Shown here: piece by piece, positions 1-5,917 of the stretch
Layout: every line of letters starts with the position of its first letter
Numbering within the stretch: position 1 is the first letter of the stretch
Assembly: GCA_030150085.1 (NCBI GenBank)
Contig: JASLGJ010000513.1
Span: 1 to 10,972, forward strand
Length of the DNA stretch: 10,972 nt
Direction: 5' to 3'
Origin: Candidatus Elarobacter sp.
GTDB taxonomy: Bacteria; Vulcanimicrobiota; Vulcanimicrobiia; Vulcanimicrobiales; Vulcanimicrobiaceae
Translations under genes and position numbers: made by a program
The notes under the pieces: model-generated
Told to the model about the DNA's origin: nothing
Seen by the model: the letters and a program-made list of their open reading frames with translations, nothing else
Database searches by the model: none

Positions 1-668
1 CCCACCACCGCGTCGGCGTGAGCGCCCGCATCCGGGGCGGCCCCGGTGTCCCCGGCCGCGTCGGCACCGCCTGCCCCGCCCGGCCCGCAGGCCGTGATCC
101 GCACCGCCGGGTCGCCGGCCTGCCACTTGAGCAGACGCCCGGTGGCGCGCCGGGTCGGCTTGCTCAGCCCGGCCAGGAAGGCCTCGTAGGATGGCGGGAG
201 CGTGAAGGACAGGCAGGTCGCGGGCGGGTCCTCGCGCAGCGCGGCGTGCCGGCCCAGGCGCTCGGCCAGCGCGGCGAAGCGCGGGTCGTGCACGTCCGCG
301 AAGACCGCCCGGTCCCAGGTCATCTCCTCGACCGCGGCGGCGAAGGCCGCGACCGCCTCGGCCTCGCGCCCGGGGCGGCAGAGCAGGCCCTGGTAGTCGG
401 CCAGCGGGTCGCTCGCGAAGGCCAGCTCGCGCGCCAGCGGCAGGCGGCGGTGCGGCACCGGCCGGACCAGCAGCGGCAGCGCGGCCAGCAGGGCCTCGCC
501 CTCGCGCAGGACCAGGATCCGCCAGGGGTGGCGCAGGTCGGGCAGGTACGCGCTCAGCCAAGTCCGGGAGAGGAAGACCTGGGCTTGGGGGTCGGCTCGG
601 TAGAGATCGTCCCAGCGCTCGCGCTCGGCCGCGAACGCGGGCAGCGAGGCGATGACGGAGGCGTGCAC
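1..668 (-). CDS. CelD/FemAB-like GNAT-fold acyltransferase, 3' end cut by window
   Basis: Reading the minus strand from a GTG at 668 gives 222 residues with no stop before the left edge, so the C-terminal part lies outside. Features of the CelD/BcsL (Acetyltransf_6) family are visible: a Trp in the first helix (W19), the F32-x4-W37 pattern, a hydrophobic strand pair around W49-L67 ending in LPLLVR, an ADYQGLL segment (90-96) and a YEAFLAGLS helix followed by an Arg-rich stretch (161-178). Family members transfer acyl or aminoacyl groups and often sit in exopolysaccharide loci; the actual substrate is not visible. Family length is usually about 350-400 residues, so roughly 40% is missing. Residues 195-220 are an unusual Gly/Ala/Asp-rich stretch. 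The frame is open back to a TAG at 735-737, but GTG-668 is the first ordinary start and gives a family-like N-terminus; a GGGAA lies 12 bases upstream. The gene is divergent from the glycosyltransferase gene at 741, with 72 bases between. Confidence 0.75.
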   Translation of the reverse strand, partial: MHASVIASLPAFAAERERWDDLYRADPQAQVFLSRTWLSAYLPDLRHPWRILVLREGEALLAALPLLVRPVPHRRLPLARELAFASDPLADYQGLLCRPGREAEAVAAFAAAVEEMTWDRAVFADVHDPRFAALAERLGRHAALREDPPATCLSFTLPPSYEAFLAGLSKPTRRATGRLLKWQAGDPAVRITACGPGGAGGADAAGDTGAAPDAGAHADAVV

Positions 669-740
669 GTTGGGCAGTCGTTCCCAGAGAACGCTTGCCG
701 AAACGGTGGGCGGGCGTCCGGCGCGGGTACAGCCCTAGGC

Positions 741-1949
741 GTGTCCCGGATCGCGATCGTCTCGCAGTTCTACGCGCCCGAGCCGTGCGCGGCCGCCAAC
801 CGCATCGGCGCGATGGCGCGCGCCTTCGCCGAGGCCGGGCACGAGGTACGGGTCTACACCGCGCTGCCGTCGTTTCCCGAGGGGGTCGTGGCCCCTCCCT
901 ACCGCGGCAAGGGACACCTGGTCGAGGCCGACGGGCCGGTCACGGTCGAGCGGGTCTGGACCTATGCCGGGGCGCCGGCCCTGCCCGGCAACCGGGTCCT
1001 GAACTGGCTCTCGGTCGCGCTGGGGATCGCCCGCCGGCTGAGCGCGACCCGGGAGCGCTACGACCTGATCGTGGTCTCGTCGCCCCCGATCAGCCTGGCC
1101 CTGCCGGCCCTGCTGGGCGCGTTCGCCCACCGCGCCCCGCTGATCGTCGACGTGCGCGACGTCTTCCCCGACGTGGCGGTCAAGATGGGGGCCTGGAAGG
1201 CCGGCTCTCCCCTGGCCCGGGCCGTGGGCAAGGTCGCCGACGCGCTCTACCGCCGGGCCCTGCTGGTGACGTGCGTGACCGAGACCGCGCGGGCCGAGAT
1301 CGTGGCCCGCGGGGTCGACCCGGCCAAGGTGCTGCTGGCGCCCAACGGCTTCGACCCGGTCGCGCCCGCCGAGCGGCCCCCGCACCCCGGCCTGCCGGGG
1401 GTGCGGGACGTGGTCTACGTCAGCAACATGGGGCTGGCGACCGGCCTGGACGTGGTGCTCGGCGCGGCCCAGCGCCTGCGCGCGGACCCCGGCCTGCGCT
1501 TCGTCCTGATCGGGGGCGGGGCCGACGCGGCCCGCCTGCGCGCCCGGGCCAGCCAGGCCGGCCTGAGCAACGTGCTCTTCACCGGGCCGCTCCCGCGCGC
1601 CGACGCCCTGCGGGCCCTGGCCGACGCCGCGGCCACCGTCGTGCCGCTCGTCGCGACGATCGCCGACAGCCTGCCGACCAAGCTCTTCGACGCGATGCTG
1701 GTCGGCACGCCGATCGTGGTCAGCGCGGCGGGCGAGGCGCGGCGCCTGGTCGAGCGCGCCGACGCCGGCCTCTCGGCCACCCCGGGCGACCCCGACGCGC
1801 TGGCCGCCGCGCTGCGCCGGGTGCTCGACGAGCCCGAGCTGGCGGCCCGCTTCCGGGCCAACGGGCCGGCCTTCGTGCGGGCGAACTACGACCGGGCCGA
1901 GGTCATGCGGGGCCTGGCGGCGCGGGTTCCGGCGCTCAGCGCGCGGTAG
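741..1949 (+). CDS. GT4-family glycosyltransferase, WbuB-like
   Basis: A 402-residue cytoplasmic or membrane-associated glycosyltransferase of GT-B fold, expected to move a sugar from an NDP-sugar to a growing lipid-linked glycan. The N-terminus has the WbuB-like pattern: VSQFYAPEP, then a GHEV strand and PSFPEG (about residues 7-48). DVRDVFPD (137-144) corresponds to the DLWPD motif of WbuB-type enzymes. PNGFD (201-205) opens the C-terminal domain. In the donor-site region D309 and D317 stand where many GT4 enzymes have the two Glu of EX7E, followed by PTKLFDAM, as in the WbuB group. GTG-741 is chosen because it begins exactly at the family start; no good ribosome-binding site precedes it. 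The open frame extends upstream to base 18, but that part is the shadow of the minus-strand acyltransferase. The last 64 bases overlap the end of the convergent glycosyltransferase gene. Acceptor and donor sugars cannot be told. Confidence 0.85.
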   Translation: MSRIAIVSQFYAPEPCAAANRIGAMARAFAEAGHEVRVYTALPSFPEGVVAPPYRGKGHLVEADGPVTVERVWTYAGAPALPGNRVLNWLSVALGIARRLSATRERYDLIVVSSPPISLALPALLGAFAHRAPLIVDVRDVFPDVAVKMGAWKAGSPLARAVGKVADALYRRALLVTCVTETARAEIVARGVDPAKVLLAPNGFDPVAPAERPPHPGLPGVRDVVYVSNMGLATGLDVVLGAAQRLRADPGLRFVLIGGGADAARLRARASQAGLSNVLFTGPLPRADALRALADAAATVVPLVATIADSLPTKLFDAMLVGTPIVVSAAGEARRLVERADAGLSATPGDPDALAAALRRVLDEPELAARFRANGPAFVRANYDRAEVMRGLAARVPALSAR

Positions 1950-3013
1950 AGCTCGGCGTGGCGCCGCACGGTCGTGCGGATGTCGTACTCGGCCCGGGCG
2001 TGGGCCGCGGCCCGCTCGGCCCGGGCCCGCGCCGCGGCCGGGTCGGCGAACAGCGCGCCCAGCGCGGCCGCGAACCCGCCGGGACTGAAGTCCCGGGCCA
2101 GGAGCCCGTACGTCCCGCCGCCCAGCATGTCGTCCGCGCCCGCCCATGGGGTCGAGACCACCGGCGCGCCGGCCACCATGGCCTCGATCACGGTCAGCGG
2201 CATGGCCTCGTTGAGCGAGGTCACGGCCAGCGCGTCGGCCCCGTGCAGCAGCTCGGCCGCGTCCGCGCGGTAGCCCGGGAAGGCCACCCGCCCGCCTAGC
2301 CCGAGCGCCTGGGCCAGGGCCTCGAGCGCGGGCCGGTCCTCGCCGGTGCCGATCAGCACCAGCCGGGCCGGCTCCGCCAGCAGCGCGAGCGCTTCGAGCG
2401 CCAGGCGCTGGTTCTTGACCGCCGAGAGCCGCCCGACGTGCAGGATCACCCGCTCCGCGCCCTCCGCGCCGAGCGCGCGGCGGGCCGCCTCACGCGCGTC
2501 CGGGCGGGGCGCGGCCAGCGGGATGCCGTTGGGGATCACCGCGATCCGCTCGGGCGGGATGCGCTCCTCGCGCACCAGCCGCTCGGCCTGGGTGGGCGAG
2601 AAGGTCACCACCGCGGCGGTGCGCGGGTTCAAGACCCGGTCGGCAGCCCGGAACAGGCCCGGCAGGGGCAGGCCGTACTCGCTGTTGTGCTCGGTGTGGA
2701 CGATCCGCGGCACGCCCGCCGCCAGGGCCGCGCTGCGGCCGTAGTACTTGCCCCAGGCGGTGTGGGTGTGGACGACGTCGGGCCGCCAGCGGCGCATGGC
2801 GCCGACCATCCGGCCCAGGAAGCCGAGATCGAACTTGCCGCGCCGGTCGGCGCCGAAGAGCGGGACGCGCAGCGCGGGCCGGGCCCCGCGCGGGGCGGCG
2901 ATCGTCAGCGCCGCGCTCTCGACGTCCGGCTCGTCGAACGCCTCGAGCAGGCGCAGCACGAACCGTTCGGCGCCGTAGGTCCCGAGATCGGAGATCACGT
3001 GCAGCACGCGCAC
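1886..3013 (-). CDS. GT4-family glycosyltransferase
   Basis: A 375-residue GT-B glycosyltransferase. Visible in order: the N-terminal strand and glycine loop VLHVISDLGTYGAERF (3-18); DVVHTHTAWG (79-88), typical of GT4 acceptor domains; PNGI (161-164); GRLSAVKN (194-201), the phosphate-binding Gly-Arg...Lys of the donor domain; and a canonical EX7E pair, E269 and E277, in NEAMPLTVIEAM. It is likely a retaining enzyme adding a sugar in exopolysaccharide repeat-unit assembly; specificity is unknown. The GTG at 3013 gives the usual family start, but a GAGGGA directly abuts it, so the GTG at 3007 (six bases from that GAGGGA) may be the true start; the difference is two residues. The C-terminus ends in a short Arg-rich tail (about 363-375) encoded mostly in the 64-base overlap with the plus-strand glycosyltransferase gene. 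It is divergent from the ABC operon at 3155. Confidence 0.88.
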   Translation of the reverse strand: MRVLHVISDLGTYGAERFVLRLLEAFDEPDVESAALTIAAPRGARPALRVPLFGADRRGKFDLGFLGRMVGAMRRWRPDVVHTHTAWGKYYGRSAALAAGVPRIVHTEHNSEYGLPLPGLFRAADRVLNPRTAAVVTFSPTQAERLVREERIPPERIAVIPNGIPLAAPRPDAREAARRALGAEGAERVILHVGRLSAVKNQRLALEALALLAEPARLVLIGTGEDRPALEALAQALGLGGRVAFPGYRADAAELLHGADALAVTSLNEAMPLTVIEAMVAGAPVVSTPWAGADDMLGGGTYGLLARDFSPGGFAAALGALFADPAAARARAERAAAHARAEYDIRTTVRRHAELYRALSAGTRAARPRMTSARS

Positions 3014-3019
3014 TCCCTC
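3014..3019 (-). promoter_or_regulatory. Ribosome-binding site, GT4 gene
   Basis: GAGGGA on the minus strand directly abuts the GTG at 3013 and lies six bases from the in-frame GTG at 3007. The spacing favours 3007 as the start of the glycosyltransferase. Confidence 0.45.
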
Positions 3020-3144
3020 GACTCTACCCCATCCAAGCGGCGCCGCCGCCGCGCGCCGAACCGAATCCTGACGAACGCCCGTCCAACGGAGCGGAACGAG
3101 ACGTTAGCTCGGTCGCTTTTCGGGGGAGACTCGTAGCCGACCAT

Positions 3145-3150
3145 GAGGGA
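3145..3150 (+). promoter_or_regulatory. Ribosome-binding site deciding the ABC ATPase start
   Basis: GAGGGA ends four bases before the ATG at 3155. The alternative in-frame ATG at 3143 overlaps this site and has its nearest purine run (GGGGGAG, 3122-3128) 14 bases away. This argues for 3155 as the start. Confidence 0.55.
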
Positions 3151-3154
3151 CGCC

Positions 3155-4153
3155 ATGCTCACGGTGGAGCACGTCGACAAGTCCTTTCCCGTCGCACAGG
3201 GTGCGGTGGGTTTGCTGCGCTCCGTGCTGCGCCCGGTGCCGCGCCGCCAGGTCCTGCACGACATCACGCTCGACGTGCGCAAGGGCGAGCTGTTCGGCCT
3301 GCTCGGCCCCAACGGGGCCGGCAAGTCGACCCTGCTCAAGCTGCTCGCGACCCTGACCACCGCCGACCGCGGGCGGATGACGATCGACGGCATCGACGTG
3401 GCGCGCGACCCGATCGCGGCCAAGCGCCGGATCGGGATGTGCACCGGCGACGAGCGCAGCTTCTACTTCCGCTTGAGCGCGCGCCAGAACCTGGAGTTCT
3501 TCGGCGCCCTGGTGGGCCTGGGGGGCGCCACGCTCGCGCGCCGGATCAAGGAGTGCGCCGAGCTGGTCGACCTCTCCGACGCGCTCGACCGCCGCTTCGG
3601 CGGCTACTCCTCGGGGATGCGGGTCCGCCTGACCATGGCCCGCGCGCTGCTGGCCGACCCGCCCCTGCTGTTCCTCGACGAGCCGACCCGCGCGGTCGAC
3701 CCCGTCCACGCCCAGGAGCTGCGCGCGCTGATCCGCGGCAACCTGGTCCGGGCGGCCGGCAAGACGGTCGTCCTGGCGACGAACCTGCTCGACGAGGCCT
3801 GGGAGCTGTGCGACCGCGTCGCGGTGGTCAACCACGGCCGCATCGTGGCGCTCGGCCCGCCGCGCGAGCTGGACGTCGACCTGCACGCGGTGACGCGCTA
3901 CCGCGCGATCGTCGACGAGGTCGACGAGGAGCTGCTGGCCCGCACCCGGCGCGTGCCGGGCCTGCGCGACCTGCGCGTCGAGCGCACCCCCACCGGAGTT
4001 CAGCTGGAGATCGAGATGGACCACCTCGACGGGGGCTTGGGCGCGCTGATGCGCGCGGTGTCCTGGAACGGCGCCGCGCTGCGCGACTTCCGGCCCATCG
4101 AGGCCGAGCCGGTCGACGTCTTCAAACGGGTGACGCATGGCGACCGCGATTAG
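3155..4153 (+). CDS. ABC-2 exporter ATP-binding protein (DrrA/YSSGM-type), unusual H-loop
   Basis: The cytoplasmic ATPase of an ABC-2 exporter, 332 residues from ATG-3155 (an upstream ATG at 3143 adds four). Visible motifs: MLTVEHVDKSF at the N-terminus; Walker A GPNGAGKST (51-59); signature YSSGM (151-155) instead of LSGGQ, as in several polysaccharide and drug exporters; Walker B LLFLDEPT (171-178) followed by RAVDP as D-loop. The Q-loop region reads MCTGDERSFYFRL (95 onward), with no glutamine. Where the switch histidine is expected, the sequence reads LATNLLDEAW: an Asn (N210, codon AAC at 3782-3784). An extra domain of about 100 residues follows the ATPase core (from about 232), as in DUF4162-tailed ATPases. 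It overlaps the permease gene by 17 bases, so the two are surely co-translated. Substrate is unknown; the context suggests a glycan or lipid-linked product. Single-nucleotide or assembly error at the H-loop cannot be excluded. Confidence 0.9.
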   Translation: MLTVEHVDKSFPVAQGAVGLLRSVLRPVPRRQVLHDITLDVRKGELFGLLGPNGAGKSTLLKLLATLTTADRGRMTIDGIDVARDPIAAKRRIGMCTGDERSFYFRLSARQNLEFFGALVGLGGATLARRIKECAELVDLSDALDRRFGGYSSGMRVRLTMARALLADPPLLFLDEPTRAVDPVHAQELRALIRGNLVRAAGKTVVLATNLLDEAWELCDRVAVVNHGRIVALGPPRELDVDLHAVTRYRAIVDEVDEELLARTRRVPGLRDLRVERTPTGVQLEIEMDHLDGGLGALMRAVSWNGAALRDFRPIEAEPVDVFKRVTHGDRD

Positions 4154-4982
4154 ACCGAGCGCGCCGATCAAGCTGGCCTCGCCGCTCTCGAAGATCGGCG
4201 CGATCTTCGTGCGCGACGCCCGGGTCGCGCTCTCCTACCCGGCCAACTTCGCGCTCAACTGGGTCGCGATCTTGGTCGAGGTCGTGGTCTACTGGTACAT
4301 CTCGCGGATCGCCCCGCACGGCACGAACTTCGCCCCCGGCGGAAGCGCCATGTCGTACTTCGAGTACGTCGCGATCAACGGCGGGATCTTGCGCTTCCAG
4401 ACCGCCGCGCTGTACAGCTTCGCCGAGGCCATCCGCGACGCGCAGCTCACCGGCACGCTCGAGATGGTGATGGCGACCCCGACCCGGATGCCGACCCTGG
4501 TGCTCTCGAGCGGGCTGTGGTCGTTCACCCTGACCTCGCTCCAGACCGTCGTCTACTTCGGGATCGCGATCCTGTTCGGGCTGGACCTCTCGCACGTCAA
4601 CGCGCTCACCGCGCTGGTCTTCCTGCTGCTGACGGTGGCCGCGGTGTCGCCCCTGGGCGTGCTGGCCGCGGCCCTGGCGATGGTGATCAAGAAGACCGGC
4701 CCGATCGACCTGATCTCGAACTCCAGCGCGCAGATCTTCGGCGGCTTCTTCCTGCCCCTGGGGCGCCTGCCGCTGGCGCTGCAGATCATCGGCTGGCTGA
4801 TCCCGATCACCCACGCCATGAACGGCTTCCGGGCCGCGGTCTCCGGCCTGAGCCTCTACGAGGCCCGGGCCGACGCGGTCTGGCTGCTCTGCGCCTCGAT
4901 CGTCCTGATGCCGTTCTCGCTCTGGCTGTTCTCGCGCGCGGTCCAAAAGGCGCGCGTGGACGGCACGCTGGCGATGTACTGA
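4137..4982 (+). CDS. ABC-2 family transporter permease
   Basis: A 281-residue inner-membrane permease, the partner of the ATPase gene that it overlaps by 17 bases. About six hydrophobic segments can be seen: roughly 29-52, 75-95 (weaker), 121-148, 152-184, 198-225 and 243-265. The segment GTLEMVMATP, between the second and third, matches the conserved cytoplasmic helix of ABC-2 permeases that contacts the ATPase, and FGGFFLPLGRLP in the penultimate segment is also typical. The N-terminus has a short cytoplasmic helix rich in basic residues. The length fits the ABC-2 family. The ATG is preceded by GGGTGA at moderate spacing inside the ATPase gene. A strong RNA hairpin starts two bases after its TGA stop. 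Substrate cannot be read from the sequence; a polysaccharide, lipid or small molecule are all possible. Confidence 0.88.
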   Translation: MATAIRPSAPIKLASPLSKIGAIFVRDARVALSYPANFALNWVAILVEVVVYWYISRIAPHGTNFAPGGSAMSYFEYVAINGGILRFQTAALYSFAEAIRDAQLTGTLEMVMATPTRMPTLVLSSGLWSFTLTSLQTVVYFGIAILFGLDLSHVNALTALVFLLLTVAAVSPLGVLAAALAMVIKKTGPIDLISNSSAQIFGGFFLPLGRLPLALQIIGWLIPITHAMNGFRAAVSGLSLYEARADAVWLLCASIVLMPFSLWLFSRAVQKARVDGTLAMY

Positions 4983-4983
4983 G

Positions 4984-5023
4984 CCGAAGTTCTGAAAAAC
5001 TTTAGCGTTTTTCGGGGTTTTGG
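4984..5023 (+). terminator. 17-bp RNA hairpin after the ABC operon (terminator or mRNA-end structure)
   Basis: Bases 4984-5000 can pair without a break with 5007-5023 around a six-base loop (TTTAGC). Twelve pairs are Watson-Crick, including a perfect seven-pair apical stem GAAAAAC/GTTTTTC, and five are G-U. Because the G-U pairs only work in plus-strand RNA, the structure belongs to the ABC operon transcript. No clear T-tract follows, so intrinsic termination is uncertain; it may instead protect the 3' end of the mRNA. Confidence 0.45.
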
Positions 5024-5100
5024 GACCAAAGACCTAACGACTTCAGGGCCCCAGACTAGTGGCCCGCGTATGGATGTCGGGCACACTCACAGTACCTCGT

Positions 5101-5106
5101 AAGGAG
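5101..5106 (+). promoter_or_regulatory. AAGGAG Shine-Dalgarno-like site, oddly placed
   Basis: A near-consensus AAGGAG that abuts the in-frame ATG at 5107 (no spacing) and lies 15 bases from the in-frame ATG at 5122. It is well placed only for an out-of-frame GTG at 5111 that opens a six-codon frame ending at a TGA (5129-5131) overlapping the in-frame ATG at 5131. Confidence 0.4.
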
Positions 5107-5874
5107 ATGAGTGAGCATACGATGCGGATGATGCCCGTGGCCATGGCCGCCCTGTTCGTCACGATGACGACCGGGCCGGCGTTCGCCCGACCGATCGAAA
5201 TCGCGACCCTCGGCCGCGCCCCCGTCCTGGGCGCATCGACCAACGCGGCGGAGCTGCGGGCCAACATGCGCAAGAACGAGGCGCTGATGCGCCGCGCCGG
5301 CTATGCCATCGGCCTGACTCGCTCGCAGTACGACACCGTGCGCACCACCATCGAGGTGGGCAAGCCGAACTGGGTCGTCGTTCCGCGCCACCTCGACGTG
5401 ATGACCTGGGCCTACGCCGGCCGGATCCACACCCTGCACGACGTGGTCATCCCGGCCGACCAGAAGGGCTTCGCGGTCGACCTGCCCGAGAGCAACGGGC
5501 AGCAGACCACGGTCTACGTGCCGGCCAAGTGCGGCAACATCTCGCTGGCCCGCCACGCCGTGCGCCACGTCGCGGCGGCGAAGATCCGCAACTTCCCGGT
5601 CCCGCACCCGGCCGCGGTCGTCGCCCCGGCGGTCGCGGTCGCGCCGGCCACCGTCGCCGCCCCGGCGGTCGTGGCCCCGGCCCCGCCGATCCCGGTCGCT
5701 CCCGCGGTCGCGGTCACCCACCACGGCATCGGCCTGCTCCCGCTCGCTGCGGCCCTGCCCTTCCTGTTCCACGGCGGCAGCGGCGGGAGTGTCGTCACCC
5801 CCTTCTTGGGGAACAACACCGGCGGCGGCACGATCGTCAGCCCGCCGCCGTGCCCGCCCGGCACCGACCCGTAG
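5107..5874 (+). CDS. Secreted protein of unknown function with Val/Ala/Pro-rich linker
   Basis: I do not recognise a family. From ATG-5107 the product has 255 residues; ATG-5122, -5128 or -5131 are alternatives. A Sec signal peptide is clear: a basic residue (R7), a hydrophobic core of small residues and a PAFA cleavage site, so the mature part begins about residue 28 (RPIEIATLG). The mature N-terminal domain (about 28-150) is mixed alpha/beta, with a basic helix ANMRKNEALMRRAGY, a segment about placing Trp/Val strands (NWVVVP), and a VYVPAKCGNISL strand with C142. Residues 167-203 are a Val/Ala/Pro linker. A hydrophobic stretch (207-222) ends in HGGSGGS, and the protein finishes with a Gly/Pro-rich tail holding a second Cys (C249). 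The hydrophobic stretch could be a membrane or surface anchor. It sits 43 bases before the Tat-exported protein gene, probably in one transcript. Its place between the ABC exporter and the OPX gene suggests a periplasmic or surface role, but this is inference. Confidence 0.75.
   Translation: MSEHTMRMMPVAMAALFVTMTTGPAFARPIEIATLGRAPVLGASTNAAELRANMRKNEALMRRAGYAIGLTRSQYDTVRTTIEVGKPNWVVVPRHLDVMTWAYAGRIHTLHDVVIPADQKGFAVDLPESNGQQTTVYVPAKCGNISLARHAVRHVAAAKIRNFPVPHPAAVVAPAVAVAPATVAAPAVVAPAPPIPVAPAVAVTHHGIGLLPLAAALPFLFHGGSGGSVVTPFLGNNTGGGTIVSPPPCPPGTDP
5605..5715 (+). repeat. Low-complexity Val/Ala/Pro-coding stretch
   Basis: About 37 codons use almost only Val, Ala and Pro (units like APAVAVAPA and APAVVAPAP). 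At DNA level the 13-base unit GCCCCGGCGGTCG occurs at 5623-5635 and again at 5659-5671. It forms the flexible linker of the secreted protein. Confidence 0.6.
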
Positions 5875-5902
5875 GCCGCGCATCGAAGGAATCGACGCCC
5901 GC

Positions 5903-5909
5903 GAAAGGA
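5903..5909 (+). promoter_or_regulatory. Ribosome-binding site fixing the Tat-protein start
   Basis: GAAAGGA lies eight bases before the GTG at 5918 and supports that start over upstream in-frame codons. The wider ten-base string GAAAGGATTC recurs before the Wzc-like gene at 7971-7980. Confidence 0.6.
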
Positions 5910-5917
5910 TTCGTGAC

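Noticed and set aside
18..740. Plus-strand open frame continuous with the first glycosyltransferase
   Set aside because: Its translation is Arg/Gly/Gln-rich without any family features, while the minus strand here reads as a clear CelD-like protein. The glycosyltransferase proper begins at 741.
735..2147. 470-codon minus-strand open frame opposite the first glycosyltransferase
   Set aside because: Composition is Arg/Gly/His-rich without hydrophobic core patterns; shadow of the plus-strand GT4 gene.
695..2299. 534-codon plus-strand open frame
   Set aside because: Frame-shifted shadow of the glycosyltransferase; very Arg/Gly/Pro-rich translation, typical of the wrong frame in GC-rich DNA.
3104..4171. 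355-codon minus-strand open frame opposite the ABC ATPase
   Set aside because: Shadow frame of a gene with clear ATPase motifs; no recognisable protein pattern.
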